Positions 1 through 6,294 of a stretch of DNA of 11,905 nt are shown here, one piece after another (position 1 is the first letter of the stretch; every line of letters begins with the position of its first letter). The stretch spans positions 1 through 11,905 of the forward strand of contig SWBL01000673.1 of the NCBI GenBank assembly GCA_024195585.1, written 5' to 3'. The translations under genes and the position numbers were made by a program. The notes below the pieces were generated by a model. That model was not told the origin of the DNA, ran no database searches, and saw nothing but the letters and a program-made list of their open reading frames with translations. Source of the stretch: Aureobasidium sp. EXF-3400. Lineage: Eukaryota > Ascomycota > Dothideomycetes > Dothideales > Saccotheciaceae.

Positions 1-173
1 GCAACTTTTGGGTCGTGGGCTTGGAAGAGACTGCGGACCGACGTTGGGATGGCGCACCCAGAGTCCTGTACCAGCACGTCGACTAGACGGTCCACGACCT
101 CCGGCGGCTGTCCTGTGGCTGAGCTCGACGCGGATGCAAGATGCAGTCGCACGGGGGGAACTCCTGTCTCCAT
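1..173 (-). CDS. Possible 5' end of a gene leaving the left edge, unidentified
   Basis: An open minus-strand frame starts at an ATG at 171-173 and runs without a stop for 57 codons to the left edge. The predicted start is METGVPPVRLHL, followed by a Ser/Ala-rich stretch and then an amphipathic-looking part around PEVVDRLVDVLVQDSG. A second minus-strand frame is also open across about 1-297 and is Ala-rich, so the openness may simply reflect high GC. I do not recognise a family. It could be the start of a hypothetical protein, a piece of a transposon gag, or chance. Only sequence to the left would decide. Confidence 0.2.
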   Translation of the reverse strand, partial: METGVPPVRLHLASASSSATGQPPEVVDRLVDVLVQDSGCAIPTSVRSLFQAHDPKV

Positions 174-479
174 AGCGCGGATAGAAATGCGTACCGGGCT
201 TTGCGACCGCGACCGTGACCGGCTTAACAGTGTCGAGGGCGGCGTCGGCTGCAGTTTTGGCCGTTTGGCAAAAGGCGACTGCGATTGCAAGTGACTGCTA
301 CTCCTCCCTCTTCCTCCTTCTCGAATGCAGTCTGTCATGGTGGTCTGCGCCGAAAAGATGGATTCCTGAACCAAGATTGTCGATAGGACACATAAAAAGC
401 TCGAGCAAACACCGAAGGAGAAACGGCTGATAGCATGGTCTGCATCGTAGAAGCTGAAGGTCAATACCGCTAGATCCAA

Positions 480-567
480 CAGATAAGACTACAGAAACCC
501 GTGCGATGCACCGGACTTGAACGTCTTTCCAATTCAGGCTTACACTTGTGACTTGGCCACCAAAAGT
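480..567 (+). repeat. Dispersed repeat, copy A
   Basis: This segment aligns with 11026-11112 in the same orientation. The best part, about 46 bases around ACTACAG, GTGCGA and CCGGACTTGAA, has about 9 mismatches (near 80% identity). Similarity continues more weakly to the GGCC near 555. The two copies sit about 10.5 kb apart and bracket all intact genes of the window. No coding capacity is seen. The right copy starts where a gypsy relic stops, so this may be a fragment of a longer transposable element. Confidence 0.55.
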
Positions 568-582
568 CCGATGAGCGCGTAG

Positions 583-628
583 CTTCGCGGGTTGAAGTTG
601 AGGCGCGAAGGCCTGTATGTTCTTCGCG
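583..628. repeat. Alternating inverted 7-mers (CTTCGCG / CGCGAAG)
   Basis: CTTCGCG occurs at 583-589 and 622-628, with its exact reverse complement CGCGAAG at 604-610 between them. The middle copy could pair with either neighbour, giving two mutually exclusive 7-bp stems with loops of 14 and 11 nt. The function is unknown and it may be part of a decayed element. Confidence 0.4.
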
Positions 629-1006
629 AGGCTGTAGCTTGCACACTCTCCTTCGCTACCTGTGCTTTGATCCTATACGTTACCTTGGCTTTGGAGATGC
701 TCCAGCGCTCTGCACATCACAGTCGGGTTGCCTTGTCTAAGAGGCTCGGTGTGCAGGTTTATCGCTAAAAGTTGCGTGCCTCTAGCGGCAGTCCTTCCCC
801 CTCATATCATACGTCTTGTATCTATCTCTTCCTCACCATCTGCACTTATGTATAGTCATGTGTGGAACCAGGGCTGCTTCTTTCAAAAGCGCGGGCGGGT
901 GGGTGCTCTATGCATTCATGGCATGGGGGCTTATCTCAAATTCATATTATCCTAAATACAAGATGCTCCAAGTCTGTTCGTGCTATCTCTGACTCCATTC
1001 TGTGGG

Positions 1007-1027
1007 CAGATTTTTGACTAAAATCTG
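1007..1027. repeat. Short perfect hairpin 3' of the B3/B4 gene
   Basis: CAGATTTT (1007-1014) and AAAATCTG (1020-1027) form an 8-bp perfect stem around a 5-nt loop. It lies about 130-150 nt past the stop of the leftward B3/B4 gene, so it could be in that gene's 3' UTR or flank. It could equally be chance in AT-rich sequence. Confidence 0.3.
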
Positions 1028-1154
1028 GTCGTGACTACCGTAATGAACTGCTGACGGAACAAAATTTGTGTGCCAGACTTATCGAAGCTCAGAGAGCAGG
1101 ATGTGCTCTGCGAGATATTTCTCTGCGCGGGTGGAAGTCGTTGGAACTAGTTGC

Positions 1155-1898
1155 CTAGCAGTCCGCGTGGAGTGCCTGTGGCTCCTCGCTCATACTGATT
1201 GTCTTTTGCGCAACGACTAAGTTACAAGATCCCTCTCTCAATGCCTCAACCAGTTCCTTGCCAGCTCTTTCCAAGTCTGCCTTCGTGGTAACAGGATGAA
1301 TTCCGTCCAGAATGAAGAGCGCTGATGTGGTGTCATCCCTCAAGCAAGTTCGTACACATTGCCTCCAGTTCCAGTTTCTGCACGTAGTGCCGGCATCATC
1401 ACACCAGATGACCTCCCCGACCTCAGGATAGTCAACTCCGTTCTTGGTTTCGAAGGGCTCGGTACCTCTTGCTCGCAAAAGTCGTGGAGCTCCAATGTAG
1501 GCATCAAGACTCTCACCACCAAGCGGTATAGCATGTTGTACCGATATAGCATTGTAGATGTCTGTGAGACGGTTGACTCTAGGCAAGCCTCCATTTGGGA
1601 CACGGCGCATAAGGGCCTCGATCGAGCTCTGGTACTTCTTTGGTTTTGCGCCGAAGAGCTTGTAGCAATCGCGCCAGATTTTGACCGAGGGAAATTCCGT
1701 GATTGCTGTCGAGGCAAGTCGTTCTTTGGCAGCGCTCTCGGCAATCTGGAGGAGCTTCTCGCTTGTGCCATCGCTGCACGAGGGTGTCATACCGTCCACA
1801 GCGATGAGAAGAACAAGGTAGTCTGGAAGGAGGTCGAACACATCGCGAGTCACAAAGGCGCTGTCGACCAGCTTCTGGAGCTCTGTGGCTGAACGCAT
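1155..1898 (-). CDS. Stand-alone B3/B4-domain protein (PheRS-beta editing-domain-like)
   Basis: This is an intact, intronless 247-residue protein. It matches the solo B3/4 family (COG3382-like), related to the B3/B4 domain of the bacterial phenylalanyl-tRNA synthetase beta chain, which hydrolyses mischarged tRNA. Visible family features, in order: a charged approach helix with IWRDCYKLFG (about 74-83), the KKYQSSIEALMRRV helix (87-100), the LTDIYNAISVQ core (111-121), IPLGGESLDAYIG (124-136), the GEVIWCDD strand (161-168) and NWNWRQC (175-181). Only this domain is present, with no synthetase core, so a trans-acting editing or hydrolase role, probably cytosolic, is an inference. The start ATG has A at -3, and the reading frame leaves no better start. 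The gene is divergent from the PaiB-like gene and has a perfect TGACTCA about 145 bp upstream. Family assignment is secure; substrate is unknown. Confidence 0.88.
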   Translation of the reverse strand: MRSATELQKLVDSAFVTRDVFDLLPDYLVLLIAVDGMTPSCSDGTSEKLLQIAESAAKERLASTAITEFPSVKIWRDCYKLFGAKPKKYQSSIEALMRRVPNGGLPRVNRLTDIYNAISVQHAIPLGGESLDAYIGAPRLLRARGTEPFETKNGVDYPEVGEVIWCDDAGTTCRNWNWRQCVRTCLRDDTTSALFILDGIHPVTTKADLERAGKELVEALREGSCNLVVAQKTISMSEEPQALHADC

Positions 1899-2042
1899 GA
1901 TCTCGGCTTCTAAGCTTTTTGCGACAAATGGATATTTGAGAATTTGCTCGAATCGAGAGCTACGTCTCTGGTGAGAGGGCGAGGTTGTTAAGCAATGGCT
2001 TACGTACGCAAAGGCTAGTCACATCTCGTTTCTGAGCCGTGG

Positions 2043-2049
2043 TGACTCA
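2043..2049. promoter_or_regulatory. Gcn4/CpcA-type site upstream of the B3/B4 gene
   Basis: A perfect TGACTCA lies 145 bp before the B3/B4 start codon, in the divergent intergenic region. This is the consensus for the bZIP regulators Gcn4 (yeast) and CpcA/CPC1 (filamentous fungi) that drive general amino-acid control. A single 7-mer can occur by chance. It carries more weight because the opposite promoter has three more perfect copies. Confidence 0.5.
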
Positions 2050-2073
2050 CGCTAAATGGATTTCTGTTCGTCC

Positions 2074-2172
2074 TCTTGGTGGCGCTTTTCAGATTGGGGC
2101 GTCAATCGGGCGCTATACAGTTCATGCTTCCTGAAACGGCAGTTCGGGGCGAGCAAGCCGACGCCACCAAGA
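2074..2172. repeat. 11-bp perfect inverted repeat, long loop
   Basis: TCTTGGTGGCG (2074-2084) is exactly reverse-complemented by CGCCACCAAGA (2162-2172), separated by 77 nt. It sits in the divergent intergenic region. It could be a pair of protein-binding sites or the ends of a small decayed element. No target-site duplication was recognised. Confidence 0.4.
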
Positions 2173-2351
2173 TACGAGCAGCATTAGTCACTCTATCTTG
2201 GGTTAAGCCCTAGGTAGCATATCCGGATAAACACCTCTACAAGTGCGTGTTACGTCATCGATCTGTCGTTCTACCAAAGACAACCAGGTTCTGGAAAAGG
2301 TAGCAATCGTGTACATTACATGATAGAATAATATGCTAAATTACCATGGGG

Positions 2352-2403
2352 TTCAGGAGTCGTGGAAGCTAAGCTCACCAAACCTTATTCCACGACTCTA
2401 TGA
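2352..2403. repeat. Strong hairpin upstream of the PaiB-like promoter
   Basis: GAGTCGTGGAA (2357-2367) and TTCCACGACTC (2388-2398) form a perfect 11-bp stem with a 20-nt loop. An outer TTCA/TGAA pair (2352-2355 / 2400-2403) extends it beyond small bulges. The inner word TCGTGGAA appears again at 2561-2568, inside the activator-site array, which suggests a recurring binding word rather than only a hairpin. Confidence 0.55.
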
Positions 2404-2503
2404 ATCCGGTAGTGAAAACAGGACTCTGTCGTCTTGGTCCACGATGTGCGGTCAAATCCCTGATCTATAGGGCGTGCCTGTGGCCGTTATGCTAGCTCCA
2501 GAT

Positions 2504-2580
2504 TGACTCATCGAGCCCTCGATTGAGTCGCCGTGCCCTAGGATGACTCACTTAGCCCTGTCGTGGAATGATTTGAGTCA
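2504..2580 (+). promoter_or_regulatory. Phased array of Gcn4/CpcA (CPRE) sites in a 20-bp degenerate repeat
   Basis: TGACTCA occurs at 2504-2510 and 2544-2550, TGAGTCA at 2574-2580, and a one-mismatch TGAGTCG at 2524-2530. Start-to-start distances are 20, 20 and 30 bp, close to whole helical turns. The first three sit in 20-bp units (2501, 2521, 2541), each ending in GCCCT (2515, 2535, 2555). GCCCT recurs at 2581 and 2601. Gcn4/CpcA binds TGA(C/G)TCA, so the layout looks like an upstream activating element for amino-acid-starvation control of the PaiB-like gene that follows. Binding itself is inferred. Confidence 0.72.
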
Positions 2581-2584
2581 GCCC

Positions 2585-2590
2585 TATAAA
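2585..2590 (+). promoter_or_regulatory. TATA box of the PaiB-like gene
   Basis: A perfect TATAAA starts 5 nt after the last TGAGTCA and lies 108 nt before the ATG at 2698. The spacing fits a start site around 2615-2690 and a short 5' leader. An out-of-frame ATG at 2597 lies only 7 nt past the TATA box, so it is probably upstream of the transcript. If it were transcribed, it would open a reading frame overlapping the main start. Confidence 0.65.
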
Positions 2591-2697
2591 GGTTCCATGG
2601 GCCCTAGAAAGACCATCAATACAATTAGCGCACTCGGCTGTCCAAAGCACCCGTCGACTTGCCCTCGAAGCTCACAACCTGCAAACCCCATTCCAAC

Positions 2698-3459
2698 ATG
2701 TATTTACGCGCAGTTCATGCCGAAGCATGTGTTGCCTCATTGCGAAAGCTCATCCACGAGCATCCTCTCGGTATCTTTACCACGGCCATATCTGGCGGAT
2801 CGTATCCCATTATACAGACGACACATATTCCATTCATCCTCGATGTAGAAGATGAAACCAGCAAGACTGAATTGGGCATTCTTCGGGGACATCTGGCACG
2901 TGCAAACCCACACAGCAAAGCCTTGATCGAAGCACTAAGCTTCAATCCTGCAAATGAGCTAGGAGAAGAGGTTATGGTCCTATTCAACCACCCGGTTCAA
3001 CACTATGTCACTCCAAGATTCTACACTGAGACGAAACCCAAGACTGGCAAAGTGGTTCCGACATGGAACTACGCTGCCGTCCAAGTATATGGCAAAGCGA
3101 AGATTTACTGCGACGCGAAGTCTGAAGAGACCGGCCACTTTCTTTCGAAGCAGATCCACGACTTGTCCCAACATGCGGAGCGTGATTTCATGCACCATAC
3201 GGGTGCTGAAGGCAACCCCGAGGCGTGGAAAGTGTCCGATGCACCTGAGCAGTACATCCGTTTACTGCAGAAGGGTATCATCGGGATCGAGATTACCATC
3301 GAGCGCTTGGAAGGGAAGTTCAAGATGAGTCAGGAGCTAAACGAAAGGGACAGAAACGGTGTAGTAGAAGGCTTTCAGGCTATCGACTCACCCTCTGCAT
3401 CGGAAGTAGCAAAAATGGTCATAGATTGTAAGGAACGCATGAGAGCCAATGGGGATTGA
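2698..3459 (+). CDS. PaiB-family FMN-binding protein
   Basis: This is an intact, intronless 253-residue protein. It fits the PaiB / FMN_bind_2 family along its whole length, a split-barrel flavin-binding fold. Visible family blocks: the MYLRAVHAE start, HEHPLGIFTTA (20-30), HIPFILD (43-49), GHLARANPHSKAL (64-76), the VLFNHPVQHYVTPRFY strand-loop (94-109), the TGKVVPTWNYAAVQVYG signature (116-132), DAPEQYI (181-187), and GIEITIERLEGKFKMSQ (196-212) followed by RDRNGVVEGF. The start at 2698 is the ATG that matches family N-termini and has A at -3; the frame is open 13 codons further up without an ATG. In Bacillus subtilis PaiB is encoded with PaiA and acts as a repressor of sporulation and protease genes. 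Fungal members have no settled role, so a flavin-dependent enzyme or sensor is possible. Its promoter carries the CPRE array and TATA box. Confidence 0.92.
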   Translation: MYLRAVHAEACVASLRKLIHEHPLGIFTTAISGGSYPIIQTTHIPFILDVEDETSKTELGILRGHLARANPHSKALIEALSFNPANELGEEVMVLFNHPVQHYVTPRFYTETKPKTGKVVPTWNYAAVQVYGKAKIYCDAKSEETGHFLSKQIHDLSQHAERDFMHHTGAEGNPEAWKVSDAPEQYIRLLQKGIIGIEITIERLEGKFKMSQELNERDRNGVVEGFQAIDSPSASEVAKMVIDCKERMRANGD

Positions 3460-3585
3460 TGTATAATCTCATGCAAGCCGATTTCGACCAACGCATGAAT
3501 TGGGCCACTCCGCAGTTGTCTGACTGTATGTAGCTAACTAAGCAGCCTTTCAATATAGCTCCTACAGTTTCACGCCAGAAGACGT

Positions 3586-4325
3586 TCAATATACTGTTAT
3601 CAGCCCAAATTCTACATTTGCTCCTTGTGCACATATGAACATGATGAGGCTTACAATGTAAATGACGCCCGTAGACACGATGAGATCCCAGTAACCACTA
3701 TCGCACGCCTTTGTGATGGCGCTCCGACAGGAATACCAATCAAGCAAGCGATCCTTACCACCGTGAAATATGTAGCGTGGTACCGTCCGTAGCTTTCGGT
3801 TAGGCAAAGCCTACCTAAGCATACAGGCGTTATGCTCATATTTGGTGCCTCCAGCATATCCGATCATGATCGCGAATATTACAGTGCCAACCTTCGAGTG
3901 ACCAAAAGGCAGCTAGACCGCGAAGCAGGAGATGATGAAAAGGAGAACAGCGATGATCTTGGCGTTGAATGGGCCGATGTAGTATGCATACCATCCGGGT
4001 AGTGCGCGGCCCACAAGTGATCCTGAGTTCATGATTGTCAACATATAAAAGCTGAAGCTTTCTCGAGATCCCTAAGCTCTGGCATAGGAGCTGATGGATC
4101 CTATGGGAATGAAGAGCGAAAGCTCCATCAAGAAAATCGCAATTTTGGTGTACATAAAGGGTTTTTGCCGAAAGATCGTAGGATCCGGATATATACTTGC
4201 GCTCTCCTTCGGAAGCAGACGTGAGCGGACGAGTACGATCGCAAGAACGAGCAGGCCAGGATCCGGATCCCCCATGCCCATCCACGTGAGGGTTTGCGAA
4301 AGAGGCTTCCAAGATCACGCCATAT
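3586..4325 (-). pseudogene. Decayed second copy of the MFS transporter (C-terminal half)
   Basis: Read on minus, this matches the exon-2 part of the intact MFS gene from about SLFAKPS to the final residues TVY. Recognisable blocks include KPFMYTKIAIFLMELSLFIP, SFSFYMLTIMNSGS, RALPGWYA and LCLTESYGRYHAT. It is about two thirds identical at protein level by eye. Breaks: an in-frame TAG at 4072-4074 where the intact gene has Gln (SYARAQ), an in-frame TAG at 3913-3915 in place of Trp (VVWLPFG), a +1 insertion in the A run at 3841-3843, and a compensating -1 near 3719. About four residues are also missing after PGLLVL. The 5' half, including all of exon 1, is absent, and its place is taken by the LINE region. 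It is convergent with the PaiB-like gene. Confidence 0.9.
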
Positions 4326-4350
4326 ATGTCTGGGTAGTCGATTGACTTAC

Positions 4351-4545
4351 CTGCATTCCGTCACGACCTCTGGCAGGAGGAGCTAATATTCGAATTGTGG
4401 TGTCAGTTTGATGTAACAGTGTTGCGAACCTGCCAATGACGGGGAAAAACATCACAATCGCGCAAAACCCAATTGTTGGAGTAATTCCCCCATATTCAAC
4501 TCGATCAACCCCAAACCGAGGCCAAATTACACGCGGCCTTGAGCT
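4351..4545 (-). other. Possible orphan exon, minus strand, unidentified
   Basis: A minus-strand frame is open from 4545 and ends in GATGCAG followed by a consensus donor GTAAGT (4345-4350). It encodes a hydrophobic, membrane-like segment, IGFCAIVMFFPVIG, flanked by polar sequence. It lies just upstream of the MFS pseudogene on the same strand but does not align clearly with the intact transporter. It may be a divergent remnant of the lost 5' half, an exon of another broken gene, or chance. I do not recognise it. Confidence 0.25.
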
Positions 4546-5165
4546 CTACCAACACGACGGGGACTCAGGCAGCCGCCGGGTCGTCATAGCCTGGGGTGGG
4601 AGAAAGAGACACAAACCCAAGGGCCCACGGTCGCAAAATTAAGACAGAAACCTCTGCAGCACTTGAACGCGCGCGCGCCACAACAGACGAGGGAAAGAAT
4701 ACAGCGATTCCTAGAGCGGGAATTATTCCTCTTCTCGAATCCATGCTTGGTTTCATCGTGAAGGCCACCATGGAGGCGCAGGCCGACCTGCACCCTGAGG
4801 TGACCACCAAAAGCGACCTCGATGTCTTCGCTGGCAAGATCTTGGCGGCTGTCTCCGTGCAGCCCCGGGTGTTCCCCACAGCAAGCCGCACCCGGTCTGT
4901 TATTAAGTAGCCGGATCTCCGAGGCTTGGCGGATTGTGTATATAATCGTGCGGTGCGCCAGTAATAAAAATTCAAGTTCCTTTGGCAATTTCAGGTCATA
5001 CGTTGATGCCTTCCCCTATAGCCCACCACAGTCGCAATCCCTAGAATGACTACGATCTCTGCAGCTATTATCTCCTCCCGCTAAGCGAGAGAGATCAGGG
5101 TAAAAACGAACTTTAACAATGACAATAGGCCCAGAGCCGGACATAGCAGAACCTTAAAGGAGGTA

Positions 5166-6087
5166 GTGAACATGGCTAACGAGGGGATCGCGAAGGCAGG
5201 ACTCCAACAAGGACCACCAGGACAGGTTACCGGGACCATGGTGATCAGCTTCTTGTCAAAAGCAAGAGCGAACGCCGCGCTGACAGCCGAAATCCTTGCC
5301 TGGGACGGCGGAATCAAGCGCACTGTCAGGTACAGCAGGGCATGCAGAGTACTACAGTGCTTTGAATGCTACGAATACGGCCATACAACGCGCAACTGTC
5401 GCAACGCCGAGAACTGCAGACATTGTGCACAGGAACATCCCACGAAAGACTGTCCGGCACTCACCGAGCCCAAGACATGCGCTCTATGCAAGGGGAACCA
5501 CCCAGCATGGGTCCAGAGCTGCAAGTACAGAAAACAAGAAATGGAAAGAGTGGAGGTTGAAAAGAACAAGGTTAGACAACAACCATACTACCTAGAGGAC
5601 CCAGCAATCAGGCCAGGACACTCTGAAAGAGGATCGGTAGTCTCCTTCGCATCCCAGGTCAGGGAGGAGACAATGGAAGACGCACCCGCCCCGGCGGAGG
5701 CGGCGGATACCACGCCAAACGCAAGTCAGGTTGCAAGCTCGCTATTCAGCCAGGCTCTGAGAGCGAGAAACACAAACTTGACTAGCATCCTCAAGAAAAG
5801 CAAGACCCCTCAACGCGCCCGAGCTAGCGCCGCGGCAAAGACCCAACTCACGGGCATCTCCGCTGCACTACAGGCAAAGAAACGCGATTTTGGGCAAGCA
5901 ACGACAAGCCCAGCACAGGAGGAGAGGCAGTGCGAACCAGGAGCAGACGCTATAACAGTCGTGGACTTGACTCAACAGCTAGAATCCTCCCCACCACCTC
6001 TCCCAGAAGCGCAGTGGACAGACGTCCCACAACGACGCAGTTCAATACGCGCAAGCATGACAAGGACAGAAGAATCCCCGATCTTCA
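5166..6087 (+). pseudogene. LINE ORF1 (gag-like, three CCHC zinc knuckles), 5'-broken
   Basis: The frame is open from at least 5166; upstream sequence in the same element is interrupted. Numbering from 5166, three zinc-binding knuckles follow each other: C65-x2-C68-x4-H73-x4-C78, C84-x2-C87-x3-H91-x4-C96 and C105-x2-C108-x3-H112-x6-C119. This triple arrangement is typical of ORF1 in fungal Tad/I-type LINEs, where the protein binds RNA in the retrotransposition particle. The remainder, to about residue 300, is low-complexity and rich in Ala, Thr, Gln and Pro. The frame stays open to 6245 but overlaps ORF2 there, so the true end is unclear. Confidence 0.8.
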
Positions 6088-6294
6088 ATGAACAGAGACA
6101 CCACAAAGCTCAGAACTATACCGTACAACGTAGGCAGAAGATACGAAGTAATGGCTCAACGGCTACGCCTCCCAGAAATACAGCACGTCGATATAATCGC
6201 GATCCAGGAACCATGGATCAACCCACACATCGGAAACACGCATAACTCAGCAAAGAATCTCTTCCATACGGTGCTACCGGACGCAAAGGGATGA
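6088..6294 (+). pseudogene. LINE ORF2 fragment: APE-type endonuclease N-terminus
   Basis: A 68-codon fragment showing the first two endonuclease motifs: IPYNV (11-15), with the active-site Asn, and DIIAIQEPW (35-43), with the metal-binding Glu of QEPW. It is followed by the THNSAKNLFH block. Such enzymes nick target DNA to start LINE integration. A TGA at 6292-6294 ends the frame, and I see no continuation of the endonuclease or any reverse transcriptase beyond. The fragment cannot encode an active enzyme. Confidence 0.8.

Larger units (their letters stand above)
298..1154. other. Gene-free region downstream of the B3/B4 gene
   Basis: I see no convincing coding sequence here. The one longer frame, at 728-955 on plus, is Cys/Ser-rich and unlike any family I know. 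The stretch contains one copy of a dispersed repeat (480-567), an alternating CTTCGCG/CGCGAAG set (583-628) and a small hairpin (1007-1027). Because the B3/B4 gene is transcribed leftwards and ends at 1155, the right part of this stretch should include its 3' UTR. Confidence 0.6.
4600..6294 (+). mobile_element. Truncated Tad-like non-LTR retrotransposon (LINE)
   Basis: A LINE relic in the plus orientation. It has an ORF1 (gag-like) with three zinc knuckles, followed by the N-terminal part of an APE-type endonuclease of ORF2 in the next frame. The endonuclease breaks off after about 68 codons, so reverse transcriptase and the 3' end are missing. The left boundary is uncertain: coding-looking sequence runs from about 4600, but stops and frameshifts at 4908-5160 break the gag N-terminal part. 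No poly-A tail or target-site duplication was found. It lies where the 5' half of the MFS pseudogene should be, so its arrival may have removed that half. Confidence 0.8.

Noticed and set aside
728..955. 75-codon plus frame in the left intergenic region
   Set aside because: Odd Cys/Ser-rich composition, no similarity recognised, no supporting signals.
1340..1892. Long open frames on both strands within the B3/B4 gene, including a 177-codon plus frame
   Set aside because: They lack family features, while the 247-codon minus frame matches the B3/4 family throughout. They are shadows.
2543..2848. 101-codon plus frame overlapping the PaiB-like gene start
   Set aside because: Its ATG lies inside the activator-site array, upstream of the TATA box, and the peptide has no recognisable features.
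4565..4988. Minus-strand frames of about 135 codons across the LINE 5' part
   Set aside because: Two overlapping minus frames with no family features; the LINE is read on plus.
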